A stretch of DNA of 64,000 nucleotides from Zantedeschia hybrid cultivar (taxonomy: Eukaryota; Streptophyta; Magnoliopsida; Alismatales; Araceae). Numbering within the stretch: the first letter of the stretch is position 1; every line of letters begins with the position of its first letter. The stretch is from assembly GCA_030544215.1 (NCBI GenBank), contig JARZZO010000001.1, forward strand, positions 39,025,670 through 39,089,669, written 5' to 3'. Of the stretch, positions 1 through 11,660 are shown piece by piece. Under the pieces are notes generated by a model. That model was not told where the DNA came from. It saw nothing but the letters and a program-made list of their open reading frames with translations, and ran no database searches. The position numbers and the translations under genes are program-made.

Positions 1-2696
1 TTCATGAAGATCCTAAACCTTTGATTGGGTTTTCCTAATGAAAGGTTGAAATTCAACTTTGAATCATTATATTAAGCCTTTTCAATGCTTTATAAAGTGA
101 TCCAAGAAGAATGGGATAAACATGAAGAAATCATGTCATTTGAAGAAATCCACATAAGAACCACTCCTTGAAAAGGCTTTATGTAGCCATACTCAACTTC
201 TGAGATTTCTCAGTGTCATCCTCTCCAAATTTGTGGTGATTCTTGGGTCACTTCAAGTTGACAGAGGTATAAACCTGAAATTATGCTCAGATTTTGAGTT
301 TGCGCACCTATAATCATAGAAATTCGATTGGGAATGGGATACAACTTGTGTTCCTCAACTCCGGATTTCATATTCTAACTTTAATGGTTGAAACTAACCC
401 CTTGATGGATTTAATTGCAGCTTGAACTGTGCAGGAAACTCAAAAAATCAATTTTCAGATTTGAGTCCGTGCCACAGTTCTGAGTCTGGGCACCCTTGCG
501 CAGACTCAACTCAAAACTGTCAAAGATGCCTTGCATGGACTGATAGCCTCATTTATGGTTCAAATAACTCAAATAATTACAGTTAATTCATTCAAAAAAA
601 AAAAGGTTTAAGATAGCCATCTTCTATTTTAAATAAACACAAAATTCCAAACTCAAGTTGAGTCTACACACCTTTCATAAGCTTATTTCAAATGAAAAAA
701 TCAACTAAACAATAAATCAAATGGCTCAAATCACTTGCAATCATATATTAAACATTCCATTTCATTTAAAATAAACATCCATTTACAAAAAGGATCCAAA
801 TCCCTTCAAAATAAACAAAAATTACAAGTTCAACTGAGTCTGCACACCCCTTGTGCAGACTCAAACCCATTTTTCTTGACTCCTTGATCTTTGAAGCTCC
901 CTAACATTTTGAAAATCTTGGAATTCTCCTCAACCTCAGGAGATTCCATCTTTTTAAGAATCTTGCTCAAAATCCTCTTTAAACTTGAGTCTGCGCATCA
1001 ATCTCAAGGCCAAAACCTCATCTCTTTACCCCTAAATCATGTCCGCAACTCCAAATCTGTAAATCATCACTAAAAAAAATATAAAATCAAGTTATCCCAC
1101 CAAAATTCCAATAAAACAACTCATAAACAAAAAATTCACATTTCAGACTTGAGTCTGCACATCCTGGCACAGACTCAACCCTGAAATTCACAAAAAATAA
1201 AAAACCAACTTCCCAACCACTTCAAGATAATATAAAACCCTCTAAAAATCAGGTTTATTCTTATCTATCAGGAAATCAAATAAAAACACCAAGTTGTTCT
1301 TGAAAAAATGCAAAAAACAACTCAAAACAAATTGGTGACAAATGAGTCTACGCTATCCTACGCAGACTCAATCCTGAAATCCCAAAATTGCCCTTTTTGA
1401 CCTTAAATTCCCTCCAAATTAAATCCAAAAATTTACATAAAAAACTTTATACTTTATATAGGTCAAAAACTAAAATAAAAGCTTAAAACTCATTTTGCAA
1501 AAAATATAAAAAATGTTTAAACACTTTGATAAACAATGAGTCTGCGCTCTATAGCGCAGACTCAACCTTAAATTTCTAAAATTTGGCATCTTAGCCATTA
1601 AATTCCCATCAAATCAAATCAAATCAAAATCTTAAGAATAAATCCTATATTTTCCACAAATAAAAACTCAAACAAAAATGATAACTTTTTCCTTGAAATT
1701 ACTTAAAAAATTGAAAAAATAGGCTTGTGACAAATGAGTTTGCAATACCCTGTGCAGACTCAACCCCCAGTTGTTAAAATCCAAACTTTTCAACTTTAAT
1801 TCCTTTAAAATTAAATAAAAAACCCTAAGATAAAACAAAACACTTCATGTAAATCAAAAAATCAAATAAAACTCATTTTTGCCCTTTTGCAAAACATAAA
1901 AAATACCTAAAAGAAATCTCATTTCAATTGAATTTGCATATCTTGCTTATCCTTCAAAACTTAGAAATTCAAAACATAATAAATATAAATCTTTGAAGCA
2001 TTTTTCACTCAAATCAAATAAGCAAACATAAAAAACACTTTTCCATACCTTCCAAATCAAATCCAAAGTCTCTTCACTTCAAAACTGAAAAAACACAATA
2101 AGAAATGTTTATTAGATTTCCTTGATAAAAAATGCCATCTACTTCAATCAAAATACCACAAAAAAGATCTCCATTCCTCTCACAATCCAAAAATCAAAAT
2201 AAATACAAGTATTCTCATTGGTAATAAATGAGTCTGCACATCCTTGCGCAAACTCAACTTCATTTTCACTTCTGAACATAAAAATTCAAACAAATCTTCA
2301 ATGCTTCCGCATAAATCAATCCAAAAAGACTAAAAAATGTCTCTCATCATCATCCATCAATAAAAATTAATAAATCAAGTCTTGTGCAGACTCAACTCTA
2401 AACTAAAAAATGAGTTTTCTTCTCAAATAAAAACTGAAATTCATTCAATTTTTTACTGCAATCTTGTATATCTTTCTTATATCATTTTAAGGGGTGTTAT
2501 TCTATTCTTCCGACGATTAATCAAGGGTTTTCCTCTTAGGAGGATGTAATTAACGCTACTCCATTTATGGGTAGCGGGATCGGGTCGAAGAACTACGCAT
2601 TCATCTGATTGAGTCAGGTAGAGCTCACAAATACAAATCTATATCTAAATCAAAAAATCAAGATAAAGTGCATTTTTCCCTAAAAAATGTACGACA
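1..2696 (+). mobile_element. Tat1: 5' LTR of a Tat-like Ty3/gypsy element (start outside window)
   Basis: AT-rich noncoding DNA ending in CA near 2696, followed 8 nt later by a primer-binding-like site. That places it as the 5' LTR of a plus-strand element whose start is beyond the left edge. It has no long ORF. Its dominant content is a series of imperfect palindromes built on GAGTCTGCGC, described separately. The right end (about 2470-2696) is unique-looking and lacks them. I cannot find another copy of this LTR in the window, so the element's 3' end is missing or elsewhere. The Tat assignment rests on the primer-site style and is inference. Confidence 0.6.
296..2400. repeat. Array of GAGTCTGCGC hairpins spaced 150-200 bp
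   Basis: Left arms resembling GAGTCTGCGC start near 296, 482, 660, 836, 987, 1151, 1344, 1538, 1736, 1930 and 2230; a right arm alone lies near 2382. Many are followed within 5-10 bp by GCGCAGACTC-like right arms. The best copy, 1537-1564, has perfect 12-bp arms around a 4-nt loop. Successive distances are 186, 178, 176, 151, 164, 193, 194, 198, 194 and 300 bp. Sequence between hairpins is AT-rich and poorly conserved. Confidence 0.85.
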
Positions 2697-2704
2697 ATTT
2701 CTTT

Positions 2705-2722
2705 TGGCACGCCCGGTGGGAC
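2705..2722 (+). other. Primer-binding-site-like sequence of Tat1
   Basis: TGGCACGCCCGGTGGGAC lies 8 nt after the LTR end. It begins with the TGG expected opposite a tRNA CCA end and resembles the Tat3 site at 49786-49803 (TGGCGATCACGGTGGGAC on the minus strand). I did not assign the tRNA. Confidence 0.6.
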
Positions 2723-3805
2723 CTGTCCTCCCTTCATCTTCTCGTCGGAAGAATAAGGATAATACCCATTCTTTAAAGTTATTGATTATCTCTTTGTTGT
2801 ATTACAGGAGACTCAATAGAATCGAAAGTTTTCTTCGGCCCTCTGGTGGTCGAGAACCATGCTCGCTATGGCTACTTGGCGGTACCTGTGGCATTCGGGA
2901 GCTTTCCTCCCGTTATTGATTTTCCGAATTTTCTCGGGGTGGTCTTCATGCAACCTGAGATTATATCTGATAAACCCCAAGCGCAAGTAGTCAGCTGCTG
3001 CACTATTCACAGTCATGCTGCATCATCTTCAAGACAATACCGGGGAAATATCTGAAAAGGTCAGAATCCCCAGCTCAAATCAAAGGCAGTCTCTGCACAA
3101 TGGTCTAGAACCAAAAACTCAATTCTTGTTGGGAGCTTGCGGATCTTTCAAGACGGCAACAAAGTTGATACTTTCAAAGACCGACTGGTTCCAAATATTC
3201 CAGTTCAAAATTCATTCCAGGTCTTTGAAGACATGGACAGAGAAAGAAAGGATGAAAAATGAAAGAAAAGAAAAAGGAAAAGCTAAGATTCAGATGTTGG
3301 AAAAGCAAGAAAGAAACTCCAAACCAGCTTATTGTTATGGGACAAAATATTGTCAAAAGCCACCAGCAAAACAAATCTGGGTGCCCAAACGTCAAGAAGA
3401 CCAATATGTACAAGAAAAATCAAAGCCAATCTTTCAGTCACAAAGGCAGCAAATATGGAAACCAATTCAAAGATAGCTGCCTCATGTTGAGTTGCCAAAA
3501 AGAAAGAAGTCAAGAGCAAGATATAAAAATGAAAAGTCAAAAAAGCCTTCAAAAACATCTGTATTTCAAAGGCTGTAGCCGAAACCTCCTTCCGCAAGGA
3601 GATCAGCCGAATTCACCCAAGGAAGCCTGATGATTTATTCATGTCATACTATCAACAAGTATGGGGTACTCCCTGAAGATCCAGAAGAAATCAGAGATTT
3701 AGCCTCAAGGCCGGGTCTAGTTACCCGAAGAATGCAAGCGGCAGCCCTAGTTGCCCAAAATTTTCCTACCCTATTGGAAAACATAATGAATTTAATGCTA
3801 AATCT
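2723..3805 (+). pseudogene. Decayed internal region of Tat1, possibly gag
   Basis: Only short overlapping reading frames occur (for example 2846-3055, 3015-3476 and 3630-3833 extending into the next element), with no frame open throughout. A lysine/arginine-rich stretch around 3240-3480 contains repeated IWVPKRQ/QIWKPIQ-like phrases. I recognise no conserved domain. Its position directly after a primer site suggests 5' gag sequence, but that is inference from position only. The segment ends abruptly at about 3805, where a fragment of copia D's LTR begins and a roughly 18-bp stretch of that LTR is duplicated. Confidence 0.35.
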
Positions 3806-3890
3806 ACATAATGAATTTAATGCCATCGATTAATGAACCATATTGAAATAGGTGCCTAATGATTGGCTTAGAAGACACCTATATCCATTA
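3806..3890 (-). repeat. Remnant of copia D 3' LTR
   Basis: This matches the last 90 bp or so of the complete LTR at 9339-10926, including the cacctatatccat end. It joins Tat1 sequence at about 3805. Just left of the join, cataatgaatttaatgc occurs a second time as apparent filler. The terminal CA is TA here. Confidence 0.85.
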
Positions 3891-3903
3891 ATCTCTCACT
3901 TGG
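3891..3903 (-). other. Polypurine tract of copia D
   Basis: On the minus strand it reads CCAAGTGAGAGAT and abuts the 3' LTR. The same position holds AAGTGGGAGAT in copia A and copia C. Confidence 0.7.
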
Positions 3904-6609
3904 ACTCAAGTCAATCACCTTCGGATTTGATCTCCATCAAATCTAGGTGATGCTCACAAATAGTCTGTGACTAAGACTTGGTCAGGGAACTGCTAAATTA
4001 TCTATAGATGGAATATTTTCCATTACGTTATTTCATCTTTATCTTTTGTCTCTGAACCTGTGAAAGAACCTCATAATGTTCTGCAAGTTCTGAAGAGACC
4101 ATGGCTCGATCACACAATTCATTGCTCCCACTGTTGTCCTACAACAACGAGATTTTATCAGAGACCTTTTAGAACAACATCTTAGTTCAGGGATGAACCT
4201 TTTCATCCATACTGTTCTAATAACAGTATCACTTGTTTATGTCGTCACCTTAATATCGAGTTCTTGATTGGAACTCTTCCAATCCATTCCTTTCTTCTAG
4301 AAGGTTGAATCCATTATTTGACTTGAAATTTGAGTCAGTGTGAACTCATAGTTTCAAATCATCCTCTCCATATACGTGAGTGCATCCTTGGCACTTCTCA
4401 AGTGCTTAATGATGCATTTCACTCCTGTATTTTTAAGGAACTTTTTCTGTGAAGAAATAAATTCCATATCTCAACAATTGAGACTTATTATGAAATTTAT
4501 GCCAAACATTTTGACATACAGGTCAATATAATATCCCCACTGATCTATCTTAATAGATATGTATTTCCAATACGTGGGATATTATAACTAAACTTATTAT
4601 GGAGGAAAACATGGTTAATAATGCTTTCACTGATAGTAACATCTTGATGTCATTCTTAATGACTTTGATGTTATTATCACAAAGCATTACTAAAGCAACC
4701 GTACTCCTACTGTCCTTTCTGAACACACACAATACGTGATCGTTTTTAATGATCACATAGTATTTGACCATTAAGTCAAAATTTTTATTACAACTTAGGA
4801 AGCTTTAGTTTGATTCAAAATGATCTTTGAAATCATAACTTACTTCTTAGACATTCTAAAAACTTTAAAAGTGTATCATATACATCTTTACCTCAATCAC
4901 ATTGAGAGAACGCTTATAATATCCAACTGTCATCATCTCATTATAATGATAGGCAGTATTGATAAGTAGAACTCTAATAAACTTATCAATCTCAAAGTTG
5001 TAATGACATAAAGCACAATTATCATAGATTTTAGATCATAATCTATTTTTGATCTCCTCTCATCTTGCTAAATCAGATATGTCAAACATATCCTTCTAGT
5101 CACTGAGAGAATCTAAAAAATCTATGAAGCTCTCTAATGTGTGTTATGAGTGGTTCCAAACAACTAAAGATTATCTAATAATCTTATGTTAACTTGTGAA
5201 TCTAGAACATCTTCTAGTTTTATCAGCTCCCACTATCTTCTCTAAGGATAAATTCCTCTTCATAGAAGACAGCTTTCAGGACGATAATTATTTCTGTTTA
5301 TAATTCATAACCCATATGAATTATTTGATTTTCATATCTTATATAGACACACACTGACTTATTTGGATCCATCTGTAAAATATAGACATCTAATGTTCAT
5401 ACTCATGTTCACAAGGATAAGAATTAGGCAAATCTTATTATATTTATTGCACCATATCTTAATAAGGTGCAATTCCTCATTCTATCATATTACTATGATG
5501 TACAATGAGGATCAATCGAGCGAGGATACAATTATCCTCCTAATGATTTATGTGAATCATATACTAAAGTATTAGTTTCGTTGATCAAATAAAAAATTCT
5601 AATACTTCATATTGATCTTATACCTTAATCTCTTAGATGTACTCGACTTGTACTTCAGCAAGTACATACAATCGAATCATTCCAAGAGTAAATTATAAGG
5701 TAAGTCAATGAGAGTGATTAGTTTTTGGCCTTAAGTGGATATTGAGCTATTTACATCAGTATGTATCAGCACCAATAATTCTTTATTGTACAACCCTGTG
5801 TACAATACCATAGATAATCAGGATTCACACAGTTCATTTCTATAGGAGACTTGTGAATATTTATCACATGAAATATCACATCAAGAATCTATAGTGCATT
5901 GACTGATTCAAACGACTATTATTCTTTCTCAATCAATGTTATTCTTGATATCTTATGCAACTAAATAACAATTATTCAGTTTCATACTAGATTCCTATAG
6001 ATATACAAAGATTTACTATCTGACTGTAACCTATAAATATCATGAACAATTGTTGAGTCTAACTCAACATTTACATTTTCTCGATTTCCTTTTACTTGTC
6101 TAAGTCTGCATGCCATCGCAAATCTGAGAGTCATTTCCAATATCTCATATTAGATACGCTAATTCTCCAATAGACATGCACTAGTTGATTAATAAGAATA
6201 TCCGAAACTTCTTTCAAGTTTCATATTCGTTTTGCCTTTACCAGTATCCTTATATTGGTTGTAGTGGGAGAACTGCTACTTCTCTATCTCAGCTGACTTT
6301 CCTTTATCTTTTTCAGGTGTGGTTTCGATCGTTTAAAATCTTACCACTTGTTTTTCTCAAAGGCACATCATAAATATCTCTTCATCTTGGTCTATCCAAA
6401 TAAGAGATTTCATGACAATGATTAAGCCTTTCAAAAAGGCATATCATGAGTACCTTTTCACCTTGGTCTATCCAAGTAAGAGGATTCATGATACCTGATT
6501 AGGGTAGTGACTTTCACTCACCCTTAAAGACATTCTTTAGAGTTTTCTTGTCAGTCTGAATATGAGAAGTATTGGCATCCAATATGCCAAAATCTCGAAT
6601 AGACGACAT
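3904..6609 (-). pseudogene. Decayed gag-pol of copia D
   Basis: The minus strand starts at ATG 6609 with a short gag-like peptide (MSS..., then GILDAN) related to the gag starts of copia A, C and F, and stops after about 30 codons. The rest aligns in order with copia pol but no long frame survives. The best piece (4550-4771) keeps the spacing of the reverse transcriptase ECV...GS.V.LV...IGND region, with the YVDD box replaced. Copia C has the matching piece at 61799-62026 with similar changes. So the decay predates the split of C and D, and the family was probably moved by proteins made elsewhere. Confidence 0.75.
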
Positions 6610-6784
6610 ATTAGTGAATCGAAGGAAATAACGTGATTTAAGCAGATAGTTCTTATAATTCAATTATGGTCTTTTATCTTGAATTATTTCTCACTATTTT
6701 TCGACGGACTATATAACCTTCAGATATACAGAATGGAAGACTCCGACAGTCTCCTAGTGAGGATCAGAATCTCCAAGAATCACA

Positions 6785-7103
6785 GTATGACCTCGGGTAA
6801 ACACATAGTATCATACCATTATCTTAGAGCAACCATCTCATGGTAATTACAACTCCTTGGAATATCTGATCTTAGTTCGGCTCCCAGGTCTTTAATAGTA
6901 CCAGGTAAACACAGTAGACCATTATACCTGGTCTAAGCTTTACCATCAATACGTGACAGAGTAGAGTAAGAATGCAACTCTCGGGTAAACGCGAGGATAG
7001 CTACACTGTTTCTCTATTCCAATCTCAAGGCATCAAGATGCCATAGTTAATAGTCCTTTCATCAGATGGTGGCAAATCTTGAGTAAAAACATAGAAACTG
7101 CCA
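6785..7103 (-). other. Four-hairpin RNA module in copia D leader
   Basis: Four loops related to GGGTAAACACATAG (plus-strand view) lie at 6795, 6903, 6983 and 7081. Stems: GTATGA 6785-6790 with TCATAC 6811-6816; TAATAGT 6893-6899 with ACCATTA 6918-6924; TGCAACT 6973-6979 with AGCTACA 6999-7005; TGGCA 7070-7074 with TGCCA 7099-7103. A.C pairs on the plus strand in stems 2 and 3 become G.U in the minus-strand transcript. The module ends 176 nt before the gag ATG at 6609. Confidence 0.75.
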
Positions 7104-9324
7104 TCACTAAATCAAGTTCTAAGAACTATATTGATGGAGAGCCACACGGTGTATTCTCAATGACTCGCGTTCCGGCTTAGACTTTATGTTGAAGGTTTTG
7201 TTTATGTTAAGTTGGTCTCATCCTAGGTGATAGTTAATAAATATATCGTATATATTTAACTATATCTAGATATTAGCAATCGATTCATAATCAAAAACTA
7301 AAAAGTATGCATCAACCATACATATTCATCATGTGGTCATGGACAGCACGGTAATTAACTGGAGCCAAACAATTAATCACCAAAACTATATAACAATTAT
7401 ATAATCTAAACATGCAAACACATAGCCACTGGTGATCTCATCTCCTGTCGCCTTCCTAGTTGCATTTGTGGATCATCCTCGCCTCTCCTCGGCCGGCGTG
7501 ATCAATTACAAATATAAAACAAAATTTGAAACATTTTTCAAATACAAATTAATTGTAAGAGAAAGCCTTATGGCCGAGTACAATAACAGAGGGAGATAGA
7601 ATTACAATGGAATGAGAGAGAAGGAGGCACGCAAACCTCATTAATTAACACTTAATTAATGAACATCACATTCTATAACAATCCACATAATCACACACCA
7701 TCACATTATATGAAATTTAACTAAGTGCATGTCCATGACCACCACAAATTTTAACCATCCACACATGATAAAACACATCACATGAAGGCTAAAATTTTGA
7801 AAATATAATAATTTTGGCTTTCTTAAAACCTGGGTACTACTCAAAATTGGATAATTTGAATTTTCGAAAATCTTATTTTCTAACATGCAATAAATCTAAT
7901 TTAAAGCATCAAACACATCAACATGTGCAAACAAAGCTAAAATTAAAATTCTAAAATATTCCATACAAAATTTAGAACAATTCTAAACTAATTAATCTAA
8001 CACTTAGATTAATATTAAATCACATTAATAACAATTATTAATGCAAAACAATCTAACATTTAGATAGAATTAAAAATTCCTAAATAACACTTATAAAAGA
8101 ATTTATAATTCCAATTCTAATTCATTAACAACTCCTTGTTAATTAACCCCTTTATTAAATAATATTTCTCAATAACAATCATTAAGAAATATTAATTAGA
8201 ACATTTCTAATCAAAATGGTCTAACAATTAGACTTAATTCAATCTTTTAATAACTTTTATAAAAGACCAAATTTAAGTAGATTAGATCATTAAAACCAAT
8301 AATTAAGAGATACTTGAGTAAACTAATTAATAATCTTAATAACTATTATTAAGACTTAATTAATCCTTAATAACTTTTATTAATGTTCATTACTCAAGAA
8401 ATAATCAACTTAATTATAACTATTATAATTAGTTAATTAATCACTTAACAACTATTATTAAGTGTCTCTAAATTATTAAAATAATTTCCTAACAACAATT
8501 GCTAAGAAATTATTAATATTAATCTAATCACTTAATTATAACAAAATTAACAACTTTTGTTAATTCTATTCAAAATCATGACTTAAAATTAAATTAACAA
8601 CATTTGTTAATTATATTTAGGTCACAACTTAAAGTTTAATTAACAACACTTGCTAATTATTATTTTAAGATCATATCTTAAAATTTTAAACCCCTTTAAC
8701 AAATTAAATAAAAACTAATTAACAATGCTTGTTAATTAATTCAAGATCATGTCATTATAAAAAAAATATATATATATATTAAATTAACAACAATTGTTAA
8801 TTAAATTAAGATCATATCTGAAATAACCCTCTAATAATTTTATTAAAAAGATTTAACAACACTTGTTAAATCTAATTAAGATCATACCTTAATAAAAACA
8901 CTTATTCAACTAGAAATTATAGATTAAAGTCTAAAAACACATTTTAAACTTTATTTAAAACAATTTCCAGTTAATTAAAAGTGGGTTACTAACATTAATA
9001 AAAATTTTTAGAGGGTTAAATGGGGTTTAGGGGTTTATCTGGGGTTCATTGGGCCAGGTGCCCGGCGCGGGACCGGCCTGTCTAGGCCCGCCCCCAACAA
9101 CTCGACCGGTCCTGTTTCTTAGGGTTTTCAGCCCCTTTTGTGGCCAGTTTTGGGCGGCGCCGCCAGCAGCGATGGTGGCCGGAGACTGCAGAGGGAAGTT
9201 ACCCCTCTCATTTCGACCCCCGATGATGGGCGGCCAGCGACTCCTTCGCCGTCGGTGACCCTCTAAAGATGGCGATTTGGTGTAGTTTTACAACCATAGC
9301 TTTTCTTTAATCTTTTTCAACCAT
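7104..9324 (-). other. Long AT-rich leader of copia D
   Basis: No credible coding sequence. Between about 7980 and 8900 it is packed with short palindromes such as TTAACAACAATTGTTAA and AGATCATATCTTAA-like units, alternating every 40-60 bp. A conserved block at about 7450-7485 (GGATCATCCTCG and neighbours) matches copia A near 26020-26058 and copia C near 59010-59045. The 9049-9258 stretch is GC-rich next to the primer site. Confidence 0.7.
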
Positions 9325-9337
9325 AGCTCTGATACCA
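9325..9337 (-). other. Primer-binding site of copia D
   Basis: The minus strand reads TGGTATCAGAGCT, the usual plant copia primer site matching initiator methionine tRNA, one base inside the 5' LTR end. Confidence 0.85.
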
Positions 9338-9338
9338 C

Positions 9339-10926
9339 TGTTGGGATCCGGGCGGGACGCGAAGAACGCAGCGGAAACAAAGAATAAAATATTTTCCCGC
9401 CCGATGCCCGTTGATCCGATTCGGAACGAAAAACTAAAACCGAAAACTTGGTTGTAATATAATTACCATGTGCGGATTCGAATCCGCTTCCGTCTAGGTT
9501 CCGTCGAGGCGATGTCGCGAGCCGCACAAGCGTCCGGCCTCCAACGGTATCCACGCGATTCCATGCGGTGGTTCGTCCTCGCTCCCTCGTCCGTATCAGC
9601 TTGCTCGCTGAAGATCCGTCGCAGCAACGATTGTCAAAAACCTGCCGACGGGAATTCCCGACTTTCGGGAATCATACGCGGCGGAGACGGAGACTGTTCT
9701 GGCGCCTCGAACGGGGCACCCAGAGAAGGAGAGAGAAAGGGGGGATGATGGCCAGCATGGGAAAACTCTGGAGTTTGGCCCAGGGTTTCTCAACAGCGCG
9801 TATATATATATTAAGTCGGCGCGACTTTTCACAAAAGTCCCCGAGTTAATATAAATCCCACTTATGTACCACCGACTGAGAATCTTATTACGTGTGACCC
9901 TCTAGGCCCATTTACCAGTTCAGTTTTCAGCCCGTTAAGTCCAATAACTAGTTATTGACTTATTTTAATTAATTAATATCTAGATATTAACTAATTACTT
10001 AACTGAATTGACATCGCATGTAAATTCGGTCGGACTTCCAATCAAGTTGGGTGTCAAGCAAGACTGTATGATCCCGGAAGGTAATGGGGTTTAGCAATCC
10101 ACTCATGGAACCTTTCCGTCCACAGTTACCGCGTGGCTATAATCCTTCGTTCGTACAACGCTCTCGAGTTAACCTAGGGTATGGTCCACTGTCAAACCCT
10201 AGATGGTCAACTCACTTGAATCAGACTCCGCTGTACAATATCCGAAAACCTCTTTTCTAATATTGTTTTTGCTCTGGCCAGAGACTCCTGTGGATCTATT
10301 CTAAAGCATTCTCTCTCCAGTTACCTGAGAGCGAACAATCATTTATTGAACACACAATCACCTTCGAAGGTCTTCCGCTGGACCCGATCGTTGACTATTA
10401 GAGATTCCGTGCATAGGGATTCGTAGGTCAAGGTCAAAGTCCAGAAGTCTACCGACAAGGTGTCTTTGGTGTCTCAAGTCCATGGATCAACCACGCCACT
10501 GTGACGATGAATCAAGCCGATTGACAGTCAGGCAAATTACCATTCGGCGATTCATGTCGGCTCAGTTCAGTAAACTCATTCCCCAATGAGCACCTACAGG
10601 TTTACCATTGTGTCTCCACACGAGTAACTAACAAGATCAGTCACCCTCATCATATGAGGTGGAATAACCTATACTAGTCTTACCGGGTGTTTGATGTCCT
10701 TCTCAAATATCCTACGACTAGGAACAATTAGGAATATTTGTTTATATGTCATCAGTCTCATTATTATGATCTCATCATAATCTGATGACTATTGCACATA
10801 TTCATGGACTTCATTGTGCGCAATTATAAACATGTCAATCTACATAATGAATTTAATGTCATTAATTAGTGAACCAGATTGAAATAGGTGCCTAATGATT
10901 GGCTTAGAGGACACCTATATCCATCA
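9339..10926 (-). repeat. 5' LTR of copia D
   Basis: 1588 bp running TGTTGGGATCC to CCATCA on the plus strand, so TG...CA on both strands. A TATA-like run at 9801-9812 sits beside an inverted repeat (AAGTCG/CGACTT type), a plausible minus-strand promoter. It matches the copia C LTRs at 55108-56631 and 62679-64000 in the other orientation. Confidence 0.9.
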
Positions 10927-11660
10927 AGGGCCTAGTGCCATTTTTGACAAAAGAATTCTGCTGTCTGAGGAAACAGATGAAGGGGAGCCAGATGACCCCT
11001 ATGAAGCTGGTTATACCACGGATCTTCTTTGGAGGGGGACTTATCTCTCTCACATTTTCACAGTCCATACTTTATTCCGCACTCTGCTTCTGACCCCGAC
11101 TTGGTCGCGGGTCATTATTGAAGATATTCTACGGGCTCCGCCTATCATGATCACTCTGTCCCCACGGGACTTTATTCCTCAACCTCCTCTCGATCTAGAG
11201 AGGATTTATGATTTAATCTGGGACATACTATTGTATGATCCCTCCAATCCTTTGGCCTTGGTGCCGCTTCCTCCTTCCCATTCTCCTCCTATTTACCTAC
11301 ATTCTTGTTTTATGATTAATTCATCTTTTCTCCAAAAAAAAATGCCAATTTGGAAACAAATTTTTCCCAGATCTTCATTGAGGAAACTTCCTACTTGTCC
11401 GATTGTACCCCATCGCGCGGGTCATTCGGTCAAGATTCTCTTCTAGATCTACGCTGCCCCTCCCCTCGGGAGGATTCTCTTGTATTTTCACTTGTATCCT
11501 ATAATTTTCATTCTGCTTCGTCCTCATTAGGTCAGGATAGGGAGTCTAGCGAAGTTAGGGAGTTTAGAAAATTTAAGGGTAAACAAATTCCAGATAGATA
11601 CCTCCAAAATTTAGCATTTAAATGTCTTTCTTGCTCTATGATCCCTCAGCTATTAGAGAA
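10927..11660 (+). pseudogene. Tat2 sequence upstream of reverse transcriptase, frame-shifted
   Basis: An open frame begins inside copia D's LTR and continues to 11446. From about 10930 its peptide is acidic, then proline- and leucine-rich (EETDEGEPDD near the start). It switches to another frame around 11350-11450, which carries on into pol. I recognise no domain. By position it should be the gag-protease end of Tat2, but no zinc knuckle or DTG/DSG box is visible. Confidence 0.4.

Larger units (their letters stand above)
3806..10926 (-). mobile_element. Copia D: Ty1/copia element, noncoding, one LTR truncated
   Basis: Reading the minus strand: 5' LTR 9339-10926, primer site 9325-9337, AT-rich leader, hairpin module 6785-7103, a gag start at 6609, decayed pol, polypurine tract 3891-3903 and only the first 85 bp or so of the 3' LTR. 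The right flank aaggg at 10927-10931 has no partner on the left, because the rest of the left LTR is gone. Closely related to copia C (55108-64000), which lies in the opposite orientation and shares its decayed pol. Confidence 0.85.

Noticed and set aside
296..2400. CRISPR-like array
   Set aside because: This is plant DNA; spacers are irregular AT-rich sequence of about 150-190 bp, and the repeats are degenerate palindromes.
2705..2722. Assigning a specific tRNA to the Tat1 and Tat3 primer sites
   Set aside because: I could not match the 18 nt confidently to a tRNA 3' end from memory.
2723..3805. Naming the Tat1 interior as gag or a captured host gene
   Set aside because: No frame stays open and no motif is recognisable; only position argues for gag.
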